In this document: piece after piece, positions 45,393-53,936 of the stretch
Position numbering within the stretch: the first letter of the stretch is position 1
How the letters are laid out: each line of letters begins with the position of its first letter
Assembly: GCA_039809105.1 (NCBI GenBank)
Contig: JBDHUJ010000003.1
Span: 1 to 57,117, forward strand
From: JBDHUJ01 sp039809105
GTDB lineage: Bacteria; Patescibacteriota; Saccharimonadia; Saccharimonadales; UBA4665
Reading direction: 5' to 3'
DNA length: 57,117 bases
Translations under genes and position numbers: made by a program
The notes under the pieces: model-generated
The model's input: only the letters and a program-made list of their open reading frames with translations
Databases searched by the model: none
What the model was told of the DNA's origin: nothing

Positions 45393-45899
45393 ATGGAACG
45401 AACACTAATTATTTTCAAGCCCGACGCAGTCATGCGTGGCATCGTGGGCGAAATTCTGCTGCGTTTTGAGCGCGTGGGCCTGAAGATTGTCGGCGCCAAA
45501 ATGCTGGCTCCCGACTACGAACACTACTTCAAGCATTACGAGGGAATCGGTACGCTCAAGACCCGCAAGGGCGATGAGATTTTCGAAAGCCAAATGTCAT
45601 CCATGCTGCATGGTCCGGTTATCGCCATGGTGCTCGAGGGTGTCGACGCGGTCGAAACGGTACGCAAAATGGTCGGCCCCACAGAGCCAAAGAGCGCACA
45701 GCCCGGCACTATCCGCGGCGATTATGCGCACGTCAGCTACGGGCAGGCGAACGCCAGCGGCAGGAGTGTCTCAAATGTTATTCACGCTTCGGCCGATAGC
45801 AAAGAGGCTGCAGAGGAAACCCCGCACTGGTTCAGCGACAGCGAATTGTTCGACTACGAAGCGGTTCACGAATTCTTTACCCAACCGCGAAAAAAGTAG
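45393..45899 (+). CDS. ndk: nucleoside diphosphate kinase
   Basis: Transfers the gamma phosphate between nucleoside triphosphates and diphosphates. 168 residues with ERTLIIFKPDAVMRGIVGEIL at the start, GPVIAMVLEGVDAVETVRKMVGPTEP, GTIRGDYA and the active-site His in SNVIHASADSKEAAEE. About 25 residues longer than the usual 140-150, due to a loop around residues 50-70 and a longer C-terminus. The promoter TATAAT (45361-45366) gives a short leader with AAGGA. Confidence 0.95.
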   Translation: MERTLIIFKPDAVMRGIVGEILLRFERVGLKIVGAKMLAPDYEHYFKHYEGIGTLKTRKGDEIFESQMSSMLHGPVIAMVLEGVDAVETVRKMVGPTEPKSAQPGTIRGDYAHVSYGQANASGRSVSNVIHASADSKEAAEETPHWFSDSELFDYEAVHEFFTQPRKK

Positions 45900-45915
45900 T
45901 GTAACAGATACAGAA

Positions 45916-45936
45916 TTGAGTACAAAATGTACTCAA
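45916..45936 (+). terminator. short hairpin between ndk and tRNA-Arg
   Basis: 9-bp stem TTGAGTACA/TGTACTCAA with loop AAA. It ends 3 bp before the tRNA 5' end and may serve ndk 3'-end formation or tRNA processing. Confidence 0.55.
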
Positions 45937-45939
45937 CAA

Positions 45940-46014
45940 GCCTGCGTAGTTCAATGGATAAAACAACTCCGTCCTAAGGAGAAGCTCTAGGTTCGAATCC
46001 TGGCGCGGGCACCA
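45940..46014 (+). tRNA. tRNA-Arg (anticodon CCT)
   Basis: Full cloverleaf. The acceptor GCCTGCG pairs with CGCGGGC with one G-U. The D-arm is GTTCAATGGATAAAAC, the anticodon loop GTCCTAA reads AGG, the T-loop is GGTTCGAATCC, and CCA is encoded at 46012-46014. Confidence 0.95.
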
Positions 46015-46043
46015 AACTAGAATATTTTTTGGCGGAGGGCAGT

Positions 46044-46811
46044 ATGAGCGAGTTCCTGGAAGTGGCATTACGAGCAGTCAAAGAAGCCGAAAAAATTATC
46101 ATGGGCTACTACCACGGCGACTTGCACGTCGAGTCTAAGGCTGACGCATCTCCCGTTACTATTGCCGATAAAGATGCCGAGGCGAAAATCCGCGAAGTCA
46201 TTCTTGGGGCTTTTCCGGACCACATCGTGTACGGCGAAGAGGGCGCTAAACAAGTTGGTTCGGGTGACCAGTACACGTGGGTGGTAGACCCAATCGATGG
46301 TACGAAAAGCTTTATACGAGAACATGGTTTATTCGGCACATTGCTGGCTCTATTTCATGAAGGGGAAATCGTTCTTGGTGTGTCTAACATGCCGGCCATA
46401 GGGGAGCTTATGTATGCCGAAAAAGGTAGTGGTGCGTTTCTTAATGGCCGTCAAGTAAAGGTCTCTGACATAAATGACTTATCGCAGGCTTACATGAGTT
46501 ATGGTTCGGTCAAGTACTTCACCCAGACCGGCCTACAACAAAACCTACTGACACTCGGCGAACAAGTAAAGTGGGCGCGTGGTATAGGAGATTGCTGGAG
46601 CTACCATCTGCTAGCACAGGGCAAAATCGATATTGTAGTAGAAGGTATGACGAAGATATGGGACGTGGCCGCACTGAAGGTGATTGTCGAGGAGGCGGGC
46701 GGTACGGTGACACAGCTGGATGGCGCTAAGCTCGCCTTCTCGTCTGCGAACGATGTCGCGACGAACAGACAGCTACACAACCAGGTTCTCGACGCCTTCA
46801 CGCAAGTGTAG
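46044..46811 (+). CDS. inositol monophosphatase family protein
   Basis: Mg-dependent sugar-phosphate phosphatase. 255 residues with metal-binding GEEG, WVVDPIDGTKSFI, and KIWDVAALKVIVEEAGG motifs, all intact. The substrate may be inositol phosphate, histidinol phosphate or PAP; sequence alone does not decide. ATG 46044 has GGAGGG upstream, starting 30 bp after the tRNA. Confidence 0.92.
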   Translation: MSEFLEVALRAVKEAEKIIMGYYHGDLHVESKADASPVTIADKDAEAKIREVILGAFPDHIVYGEEGAKQVGSGDQYTWVVDPIDGTKSFIREHGLFGTLLALFHEGEIVLGVSNMPAIGELMYAEKGSGAFLNGRQVKVSDINDLSQAYMSYGSVKYFTQTGLQQNLLTLGEQVKWARGIGDCWSYHLLAQGKIDIVVEGMTKIWDVAALKVIVEEAGGTVTQLDGAKLAFSSANDVATNRQLHNQVLDAFTQV

Positions 46812-46838
46812 TAGCCAAAGCCTGATATAATTCCACTT

Positions 46839-47411
46839 ATGGCAAAAGAACAAAAAGCCGAAGCAAAAGCCGGCAAAGTCAAATACTTTCCAGACCAGTT
46901 CGACAACGAGGAAGTGCTGTTCGTGTTCCGCAAGCATCCGGTCGTCATGCGCAAAGGGCTGGTCATCGGTTCTATAGGCTTGCTTGCTGGCCCGCTCTAT
47001 ACGCTTATCCTGACGTATGTGCGGCCAGATAACCCGCCGTCCATGACATTCTTCTACCTGAGCTTTCTGGCTAGCATGGCGCTCTCTGCTATTTTGTTCT
47101 TCCCGTCGTGGATGAGCTGGCATTTCAGCGTGTTCGTGGTAACCGACCAGCGGTTTATACAGATTACCCAAAAAGGCATGTTCCACCGCAGTGTCGTAGA
47201 TATGGCCTTACCGCAGATACAGATGGTGAACTACGAGGTCGCCGGCCTGCAGGAAACGCTGCTTGGGTATGGTACAATAATGATGCAGACATTCGTGGGG
47301 GACTTGGTAATACACTACATCCACCATCCGGCAAAGATACAGAAAAAGTTGCTGGAAATTTTGCGCGCCGAAGGCGTCAATGCCAGTGACGCGCCGATGA
47401 CTGCTCAGTAA
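46839..47411 (+). CDS. membrane PH-domain protein (bPH_2-like)
   Basis: 190 residues. A charged N-terminus with FPDQFDNEEVLFVFRKHPVVMRKG, two membrane helices (about 44-62 and 72-92), then a PH-like domain (VVTDQRFIQITQKGMFHRSVVDMALPQIQMVNYEVAGLQETLLGYGTIMMQTF). This is the layout of YdbS/YdbT-type bacterial PH proteins. TATAAT (46826-46831) is 7 nt before the ATG, so it is leaderless. Confidence 0.78.
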   Translation: MAKEQKAEAKAGKVKYFPDQFDNEEVLFVFRKHPVVMRKGLVIGSIGLLAGPLYTLILTYVRPDNPPSMTFFYLSFLASMALSAILFFPSWMSWHFSVFVVTDQRFIQITQKGMFHRSVVDMALPQIQMVNYEVAGLQETLLGYGTIMMQTFVGDLVIHYIHHPAKIQKKLLEILRAEGVNASDAPMTAQ

Positions 47412-47418
47412 ATAACAT

Positions 47419-48528
47419 ATGAAGAAGAAATTTAATAAACCACGGGTGGGTGTCCCGAAGCCAAAGTTGCCGAAACGACTCAGGCGCAAGGACAGGGAAC
47501 AGCGGACGCAGGAAGCTATCAGCTCGCTGCCGAAGATTACCAACGAGACCGTTGCCGAACACCGCGAAGAGGTGCTGCGCGGCGCCCGCAAATACATTTA
47601 CCCGCTCGAACACTCCAAACACCGTATCGTCAAGATATCGGTTTCCTTGCTTATCGTCGCGGTCGTCGGCTTTTTCGTCTACGTAGGGCTGGCACTGTAC
47701 AAGTTCCAGTCAAGTTCTGCGTTCGTCTACCGGGTGACGCAGGTCATACCGTTCCCGGTCGCCAAAGCCGGGTCGCGTTTCGTGGCATACGAAAATTATT
47801 TATTCGAACTCCGTCGCTACATCCACTACTACCAAACCCAGCAGCACGTCAATTTCAATGACAAAAATGGTAAGAAGCAGCTCGAACGCTACCGGCCGCT
47901 TGCCATGCAGGAAGTTGTCGATGCGGCCTACGTGAAGGTGCTGGCGGGTGAACACAATATCAGTGTTTCAAACAAGGAAGTCGATGCTGCGCTCGATTCG
48001 CTGCGTGCTCAGAACAAGCTTGGCAGCTCCAACCAGGAACTAGCCGATGTTACCAAAGAGTTCTTCGGCTGGTCGGTCGACGACTTGCGGCGTGAACTGG
48101 CGCAGGAGCTCCTCGCGCAAAAGGTTGCGGCTACGCTCGACACGGGAGCCCAGAAGCGAGCCGAAGTAGCGTATGCGCAGCTGCAGGGTGGCACAGATTT
48201 CGCAACCCTCGCGAAGCAGGTTTCGGAAGACACTGCTACCAAGGCGAACGGCGGCCAATACGCCGACACGGCTATAACGCTGGCCAGTACCGACGTGCCG
48301 CCGGCAGTCGTGCAGCAGCTGCTGAAGATGAAAGTCGGCGAGGTTTCGCCCGTCATCGCGACCGGCAACAGCCTGGAAATCGTCAAGCTTACCGGCAGCT
48401 CCGACGGCAAAATGCAGGCTGCACACATCTCGTTCAACCTCAAAGATATCTCCGAGTTCATAGCGCCGCTGCAAAAGCAGAAGCCGACTCACTACTATAT
48501 CTCCGTTGGCAAAGTCCAAGCGCAGTAG
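47419..48528 (+). CDS. membrane-anchored parvulin-type peptidyl-prolyl isomerase (SurA/PrsA-like)
   Basis: 369 residues. A very basic cytoplasmic tail (KKKFNKPRVGVPKPKLPKRLRRKDREQR), one membrane helix (ISVSLLIVAVVGFFVYVGLALY, about 74-95), a SurA-N-like helical region (ALDSLRAQNKLGSSNQELADVTKEFFGWSVDDLRRELAQELL) and a PpiC domain (AYAQLQGGTDFATLAKQVSEDTATKANGGQYADT, VGEVSPVI). Probably folds secreted proteins such as pilins and surface proteins outside the membrane. It follows the PH-domain gene by 7 bp. Confidence 0.8.
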   Translation: MKKKFNKPRVGVPKPKLPKRLRRKDREQRTQEAISSLPKITNETVAEHREEVLRGARKYIYPLEHSKHRIVKISVSLLIVAVVGFFVYVGLALYKFQSSSAFVYRVTQVIPFPVAKAGSRFVAYENYLFELRRYIHYYQTQQHVNFNDKNGKKQLERYRPLAMQEVVDAAYVKVLAGEHNISVSNKEVDAALDSLRAQNKLGSSNQELADVTKEFFGWSVDDLRRELAQELLAQKVAATLDTGAQKRAEVAYAQLQGGTDFATLAKQVSEDTATKANGGQYADTAITLASTDVPPAVVQQLLKMKVGEVSPVIATGNSLEIVKLTGSSDGKMQAAHISFNLKDISEFIAPLQKQKPTHYYISVGKVQAQ

Positions 48529-48530
48529 TA

Positions 48531-48800
48531 ATTAAGGGAAGGGCTCGCCCCTCCCAATCTATTCCCGAAATGAATTCGGGAATAGATTTCCCATCCCCTA
48601 AAGCTCAGGCTTACGCCCTCGTGCGCTGACGCGCAGGGGGTAAGTCACCGACGCTAGTTGCAGATTCCGTCGTGACTCGCGACCAGCGAGTCTCCCCCGG
48701 GCCTTCGGTCTGCAGCCCGGAAAGGTAGCCCGGCTAGCATCCGCGAAGCAAGGATGCTACCGAGCGTAGGGAAACCCGCGGGTTTCCCTGTCCAGACTAG
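48531..48800. repeat. multi-hairpin repeat element
   Basis: About 270 bp without a gene. Modules in order: AGGGGC/GCCCCT hairpin; 14-bp stem with ATGAA loop (48556-48588); CCCCTAAAGCTCAGGCTTACGC; CCCCCGGGCCTTCGGTCTGCAG; GGTAGC/GCTACC hairpin; and GGGAAACCC/GGGTTTCCC (to about 48790). The first three modules match 9.74-9.83 kb and the last three match 22.49-22.58 kb inverted. Confidence 0.8.
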
Positions 48801-48875
48801 CGCCAGTTCGCCCGTGCAGGGCAAAATCATACCGTGGCGAAGCCACTTAGTTTCCTCTTTTTGTAAGGTGGCTGC

Positions 48876-49721
48876 CTACACGTTCATGCCGTAGGCAAAA
48901 TGCACGTCTTTGTTCTTGGCCGCAGCTTTCATAAGCCGGCGCCGGTATTCGCCGGCGACTGTCCATTGGCTGGCGGGCTCTACCAAGCCGGCTGCCCGGA
49001 TGACAACACCGGTGTCCGTAAAGTTTTCGACCCGGACGAATCCGATAGGGCTACTGAAATAGCCTTGCCAGGCTTCGTCGGCGTTCATCTCGGCACCAAC
49101 GGTGTTTATAAGTTTCTTGGCGGCATCGACATCCGTTTTGTAGGTAAACTTTAAATCCAGGATGATGCCGGAAGCAGAGGTCGTCTGGTTGAAGGTGACA
49201 GTCGGTTCGCCGTTGCGGACGGTTATAAGCTTGCCGCTTTCGTCGCGAAGCTTGGTTATGCGCAGTGTGATTTCGATGACTGTCCCGGTTACGCCGGTCG
49301 GCCCGAACGCTCCTAGCGTGCCCCCGGAAAGCGTCACGATGTCACCGACACGATATTGTTTTTCGATAAGTATGAACATACCGGCCAGGATGTCTTTGAC
49401 GGTGTTCTGCGCGCTCAGTCCGACGAATACGCCTATGAACCCGGCGCCAGTCAGCAGCGCGGCCACGTTAACGCCCAAGATGGTAAAGACGGCGCATAGG
49501 GCAACAAACCACAACAGGAAAACCGCAGTCGCACGGATGATGGCGATGATGGTGTCTTCGCGCTTTTTTTCGTCGAGCTTCGTTTCGCCCTTGGCGTGTT
49601 TTACCAGGTGACGGACGATGATGGCGGTGAAGTGGTAAATCAGGAACTGCAGAAACAGCGTTATCAGCACCGCCGCCACAACCTGCACCACCTTGCTCCC
49701 GAAATTCACATGCCACTCCAT
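48876..49721 (-). CDS. MscS-family mechanosensitive channel
   Basis: 281 residues. Helices at about 12-35, 62-85 and 90-115, the last with Gly/Ala-rich pore pattern (VNVAALLTGAGFIGVFVGLSAQNTVKDILAGMFILIEKQYRVGDIVTL), then the MscS beta domain. Releases solutes on hypo-osmotic shock. On the minus strand TTGAAC, 17-nt spacer and TAAGCT lie exactly 7 nt before the ATG at 49721. The ATG at 49727 is only 1 nt after the box, so 49721 is preferred. Confidence 0.9.
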   Translation of the reverse strand: MEWHVNFGSKVVQVVAAVLITLFLQFLIYHFTAIIVRHLVKHAKGETKLDEKKREDTIIAIIRATAVFLLWFVALCAVFTILGVNVAALLTGAGFIGVFVGLSAQNTVKDILAGMFILIEKQYRVGDIVTLSGGTLGAFGPTGVTGTVIEITLRITKLRDESGKLITVRNGEPTVTFNQTTSASGIILDLKFTYKTDVDAAKKLINTVGAEMNADEAWQGYFSSPIGFVRVENFTDTGVVIRAAGLVEPASQWTVAGEYRRRLMKAAAKNKDVHFAYGMNV

Positions 49722-49773
49722 AACCATAAGCTTACTTGAATGCGCTCATTGGTTCAATCGCTGAAGTGAATCA

Positions 49774-49806
49774 ATTAAAAGCGCCAGACAGGCTGGCGCT
49801 TTTAAT
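49774..49806 (-). terminator. rho-independent terminator
   Basis: 14-bp stem ATTAAAAGCGCCAG/CTGGCGCTTTTAAT with loop ACAGG. T-rich on the minus strand, 30 bp after the stop of the gene at 49837. Confidence 0.85.
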
Positions 49807-49836
49807 TTGGTGGGCTGCAGCCTTGAACGTCTGGGG

Positions 49837-50613
49837 TTATGTCTCAAAATGAGTGGCGCACTCTTGGGCGTACGCAGTCCTCATCTTCTCAGTCTGGAAA
49901 GCTTTGCCTACCATGTCTTTTACGTCCTCGTCGGTAGGGTACCAAGGGTCTATTTTGCCGGCATCGATATCGTAGATATATAACGGGAACTCAAGTCCGG
50001 TCGTGCTTTTTAGACGCTTTTGCAGAAGCCATGCCGAGACCTTGGCGCTCGGTCTTTTTGCATCGACGGCAAAGATGCCCTTAAGATCGCTAGCTTGGAA
50101 TGTCGCATTGACCTCGTTCATGACAGGCACTTCATCGTTTACTGTTGCCGCAAGTTCTGCGAGTGATGAAAGTTCGGTTTTGGCGGCCACGAAGTCCTCG
50201 CCTTGGCCACCGCTACCGCTGTCTTTCTCGTGTATATGGTGCAACTCTGCGGTCTGTCCATTGAACATGAAGCCGTAGCCTTTATAAGTGGGAATGCGTC
50301 TTTCGGGGAGCAGTAAAGTGGATGATGCATACCAAAGCCCATGCTCGTCACCTCTGCCAAAAAGGTCATCTGTTTCGCGGTCTATGACATCATACTGTAA
50401 GCTAAAATCGTTTGCTCCATCTCGACGTATAGCTGGCGGGTCAAGGGCCCGGACTAGCAAGTTGCCCGATTGAAATATCTGCTCAACCTCATCTGTGGCC
50501 GATTCGGCCGAAAAGCCATCACGAACCGCTAGTCCGCCCAAGATGCTAGCGTGCTCTGGTGGAAGACTGCTATTTTCTGGCTGGAGGGCGGTGGTTTTGT
50601 TATCTTCGGACAT
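49837..50613 (-). CDS. hypothetical protein, 258 residues
   Basis: Unrecognised acidic soluble protein with no signal peptide from the chosen ATG at 50613. The frame upstream would add a hydrophobic stretch but crosses the promoter. Features include LPPEHASILGGLAVRDGFSAE, YDVIDRETDDLFGRGDEHGLWYASSTLLLPERR and a C-terminal WYPTDEDVKDMVGKAF. It lies next to the boundary of the tRNA-Asp element but outside it. Confidence 0.68.
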   Translation of the reverse strand: MSEDNKTTALQPENSSLPPEHASILGGLAVRDGFSAESATDEVEQIFQSGNLLVRALDPPAIRRDGANDFSLQYDVIDRETDDLFGRGDEHGLWYASSTLLLPERRIPTYKGYGFMFNGQTAELHHIHEKDSGSGGQGEDFVAAKTELSSLAELAATVNDEVPVMNEVNATFQASDLKGIFAVDAKRPSAKVSAWLLQKRLKSTTGLEFPLYIYDIDAGKIDPWYPTDEDVKDMVGKAFQTEKMRTAYAQECATHFET

Positions 50614-50636
50614 TTTAGTTTTTAGGGTATACAGAA

Positions 50637-50665
50637 ATACTATCACAAAGATGAACATATGTCAA
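50637..50665 (-). promoter_or_regulatory. promoter of the 258-residue hypothetical
   Basis: On the minus strand TTGACA (50665-50660), 17-nt spacer and TAGTAT (50642-50637). The leader is about 16 nt without a Shine-Dalgarno. Confidence 0.75.
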
Positions 50666-50797
50666 TTTTCTTGGCGAGTTCGAGCTCGACCGGATAAAGC
50701 ACATGAACCTGTACGCCGGGCTTTGCTCGGGTGGCAGACTCATGACCGAACCGCGGCTACGCCGGCTTCTGGTTCGAATCACCAGTCAAAGAGTTGT

Positions 50798-50842
50798 CCA
50801 AAGAAAAGAACCCATACCTTTGGCATGAGTTCTTTTCTTTGG
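50798..50842 (-). terminator. original tRNA-Asp terminator, displaced by integration
   Basis: 14-bp perfect stem CCAAAGAAAAGAAC/GTTCTTTTCTTTGG. Read on the minus strand it would directly follow the tRNA-Asp CCA end before the element inserted. It now borders the left attachment repeat. Confidence 0.6.
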
Positions 50843-50848
50843 CGGGCC
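50838..50848. other. left attachment repeat
   Basis: TTTGGCGGGCC, identical to 56690-56700 and equal to the 3' end of tRNA-Asp plus two flanking bases. Confidence 0.7.
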
Positions 50849-50946
50849 GTAGCCTTGGAGGTGTGGAACTACTTTGCCTCACAAGGTGAGAGCTTGCAAT
50901 ATGCTTATGATTGGGGTCTGGCATGAAACTGACTATACTGAGAGCC

Positions 50947-53541
50947 ATGCAGGAGATAAACAGTAGAGACCGTTTCGTCGATGAAGTAGTTAACTCAATA
51001 GCTGCCAGCGATGGCCAGGATGAAGCATTTATCTTCGGTATCTCCGGTAAATGGGGCGAGGGTAAAACCTTCTTCCTGAAGAAGTTGCGCACTGAACTAG
51101 AAAAGTGCGCATCTCCAAAAATGAAAGTGATCGAGCTTAACCCATGGAAGTACGTGCACAGTGACGGCTCAATTCTAAGAGAACTGCTTCGTCAGATCCT
51201 GAAGCTGCAGACTAACCCTATAAAAAGATGGCTCCTAGCCAGGAAGCTCCAAGGCCTGTATCACGACGTCAGTAAGAAGAAGATTAACTGGGCAATGACA
51301 ATAATGGCTGCCATCGTATTGGCCGCCCTCAGTCTCCTGTATAAATACCCTCCTGACGCACTCCAGGGCACTCACGACTTTATTGCCAAGAACAAAACGC
51401 TAGTCACTCTCTTATTTATACCGGTGCTCCTAGGAGTTGCAAACGCGGTCACGACTTCACAGTCCTCAACGAAGGCAGTGTCTACTCGGGATAAGTTCAG
51501 CGATCTGTTCGACGAATTAATAAAGGACTTGCCGGTTGAGAAGGTTGTAGTTTACGTGGATGACCTAGATCGACTAACTGCAAGTAAGGCCGTATCTGTG
51601 CTCGATAGCCTACGAACCTTCTTTGATAAGAATAAGCTGGTGTTTATAGTTGCCAGCGATAATACGGTACTGGAGCGGCACTTGGGCCACGAGCTTATGC
51701 CGGACGCAGATGCTCCAGATCAGATGGAAGAGGGTCGTCGCTTTCTGAAGAAGATATTTAACGTATACTGGCGGCTTCCATTGCCCACCAAGCCTGAGTT
51801 CGAAAACTATGTTAAGACCCTTGTTGGCAAGAACACTAACCAGTTCTTGCACGATAAGTTGCTCAACTCCACCAATCGCAAGGCATTCAGGGGTTACCTC
51901 CAGGACTACTTTTCAAATAACTTCAGGAACACTGAGCGCTTCGTAAACCGCGTGGTATTCACGTTTCATTTGATTGAGGCGCAGCATACCTCCAGAACCG
52001 GCCCCAAGATAAACAAGGAGTACTTCGGCGAGATGCTCGAAAACCCTCTGCTTGTCGCCAGGATCTTATTGATTGAGGAGAACGCTAACCCCCTGTTCGA
52101 AAAGATCCAGCACAAGCCCGAGCTACTGTTGGAGCTTGAACAGCAGGCTACCGAGGGCGGAACTGGTGAGATAACCTTCGAGAATGCACTTGATGGGCTG
52201 TCAGACGAGCAAAAAAGCTTCGTCCGGACATTTATCGGTGAAAAGCCGCGGTTTAGAGATGAGACTGGCGTCAAGGTCAAAAGCATTGAGCCGTACATCT
52301 TCCTCTCAAGCGACAGTAGCTTTGGTGACATTAGGGGCTTGTCGCCCAAAGAGTTCACCGCTTACCTGCAAAAGGATGCTACCTCTGATCTGGCTGCGAT
52401 ATTGAGCAGGAGCAGTGAGCAAAAGATCAACGAAGCCATGGATGCTTTTTCGGCAGAGTACACGCCGCTTACTGATTTGCCCCAGAAGAGCAAACTTCTA
52501 AGCAACCTCATCCAAGTTGCCAAGGCCTCCGACCCCAAGCTCTCCGCGCAGTCAATCATAATAACTCACATACTAAACTACGATCTTGCTTTCCTGGGCG
52601 AGCTCACAGCAGCGGAAAAAATAAAGCTCACCGAAGAGATAGGTTCGCTTCCATTGAGCGAAGACCAATTCAATCTTGCACTTCAAAAAGTACCGAACTT
52701 CACGCAAACTGAGTGGGCAGCAATTACCGTACTTGATGACGGCCAACCTATAACAAGGCTCACGCAATACATGTTTCTTCAGTACTTCGTGCAATACTTT
52801 GCCAGCAATCCAGGCGATGCGATCACTCAGCTTGGGCCACGTGTAGGCAGCTTCTCGGCAAACTCAGTCAATGCCGTGATCAAAGATCAGCTACCGCAGT
52901 TAATCAACTACTTTATCAACGACAATAACGATGCTCGTAGAGAATACTGGCTTACTCTATTCAGGAAGACTGATGATGGAGTTGGGACACTCAAAGATAA
53001 TCTCAAGGGGCAGCTGAGCGCAAGTAACGCATCGATCTTTAACTGGCTTGCTGGGCCAGCTAAAACTTCTAGTGAGCCGCTCTTTACTATGAACGAGCTG
53101 GTTGATGCGGTGATATTTGGCCCCACTGCCGTTAGTTCAACCGCGGATCTTACGCAGCGACTGACCCTCTTCCAGGCCATACCCGAAGCAAAAGACATAC
53201 TCTGGGAAGCACTGTTACGGTTCGATCACACCATGCTTATAGACACTCTGTATGAAGCAATCCTTATTAATAACTATCTGCCAATCGCCCCAAGTAGTGA
53301 TGCGGCAAACAGAGTGCTCGAGCTTATTATTCGCCGCTTTGTAACACAAGATACCGCAAATAGCCCTGACACAATCGGTTGGCTCGGACGCATTACTCCA
53401 GGTCATTGGGTGTTTGCTAACCTGAAGCTTAACGGACAGCTTACACGACTTATTGATGCTCGGCTTGGCACGCAGTATCTCAGCGATGAGGTACGGCAGC
53501 ACTTGGAGAGAATAAAATCTGATTTTAGTGGAGGACAGTAA
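50947..53541 (+). CDS. KAP family P-loop NTPase
   Basis: 864 residues. Walker A GISGKWGEGKTFFLKKL (about 34-45), two membrane helices inserted between the nucleotide-binding motifs (about 117-137 and 152-172), and Walker B KVVVYVDDLDRLTASKAVSVLDSL (about 200-215), the defining KAP arrangement. The C-terminal 450 residues are helical and unknown. KAP NTPases are often found on plasmids and mobile elements and in antiphage or effector contexts. The promoter TTGGGG (50911-50916), 17-nt spacer, TATACT (50934-50939), then exactly 7 nt to ATG 50947, makes this start preferable to those upstream. The stop overlaps the next ATG (TAATG). Confidence 0.9.
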   Translation: MQEINSRDRFVDEVVNSIAASDGQDEAFIFGISGKWGEGKTFFLKKLRTELEKCASPKMKVIELNPWKYVHSDGSILRELLRQILKLQTNPIKRWLLARKLQGLYHDVSKKKINWAMTIMAAIVLAALSLLYKYPPDALQGTHDFIAKNKTLVTLLFIPVLLGVANAVTTSQSSTKAVSTRDKFSDLFDELIKDLPVEKVVVYVDDLDRLTASKAVSVLDSLRTFFDKNKLVFIVASDNTVLERHLGHELMPDADAPDQMEEGRRFLKKIFNVYWRLPLPTKPEFENYVKTLVGKNTNQFLHDKLLNSTNRKAFRGYLQDYFSNNFRNTERFVNRVVFTFHLIEAQHTSRTGPKINKEYFGEMLENPLLVARILLIEENANPLFEKIQHKPELLLELEQQATEGGTGEITFENALDGLSDEQKSFVRTFIGEKPRFRDETGVKVKSIEPYIFLSSDSSFGDIRGLSPKEFTAYLQKDATSDLAAILSRSSEQKINEAMDAFSAEYTPLTDLPQKSKLLSNLIQVAKASDPKLSAQSIIITHILNYDLAFLGELTAAEKIKLTEEIGSLPLSEDQFNLALQKVPNFTQTEWAAITVLDDGQPITRLTQYMFLQYFVQYFASNPGDAITQLGPRVGSFSANSVNAVIKDQLPQLINYFINDNNDARREYWLTLFRKTDDGVGTLKDNLKGQLSASNASIFNWLAGPAKTSSEPLFTMNELVDAVIFGPTAVSSTADLTQRLTLFQAIPEAKDILWEALLRFDHTMLIDTLYEAILINNYLPIAPSSDAANRVLELIIRRFVTQDTANSPDTIGWLGRITPGHWVFANLKLNGQLTRLIDARLGTQYLSDEVRQHLERIKSDFSGGQ

Positions 53542-53936
53542 TGCAGTTACTGCCAGCTAGCACCAAGCCCACCATCGCAGAACTGAAGGCGGAATATGTA
53601 AAGTATTACGCCGACGTGCCGGTTCAAAAATACGCTGCAATGGCGATTGCGCGAAACGAAGATACAATAATGCGTTGGAGGCACGAAGATCCTGATTTTG
53701 CGGATGCTGTTCAGATGGCGCATGCCGAATGGATCCGCAAACGTATGCTAGCTACAAAGGCAGAGTTCGCACTTGAGCGGCTCGAAAAGTCAGTTTTTGC
53801 ACCGACTGCTACGATCGAGCTTCAACACCAGGCGCAGCTAGCACCAGAAAACCCTAATAATCCTGAGGGTAAGCAGTTAGTTGCCGAGACCCTAGAGATC
53901 CTCATGGCCAGAACGAAAAGGATCACCAGCGCCTAA
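53541..53936 (+). CDS. terminase small-subunit-like/HTH protein
   Basis: 131 residues. KPTIAELKAEYVKYYADVPVQKYAAMAIARNEDTIMRWRHEDPDFADAVQMAHAEWIRKRM resembles the helix-turn-helix DNA-recognition part of phage small terminases and related DNA-binding proteins. A mainly helical C-terminus follows. It overlaps the KAP gene by 1 bp. No large terminase is present, so DNA packaging by a helper phage or simple regulation are both possible. Confidence 0.55.
   Translation: MQLLPASTKPTIAELKAEYVKYYADVPVQKYAAMAIARNEDTIMRWRHEDPDFADAVQMAHAEWIRKRMLATKAEFALERLEKSVFAPTATIELQHQAQLAPENPNNPEGKQLVAETLEILMARTKRITSA

Noticed and set aside
50715..50793. tRNA-like sequence (GCTCGGGTGGCAGACTCATGACC ... GGTTCGAATC)
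   Set aside because: The D-arm, an anticodon-like CAT and a T-loop-like segment are present, but the acceptor and anticodon stems do not pair and the T-stem is out of register. At best a decayed tRNA next to the integration site.
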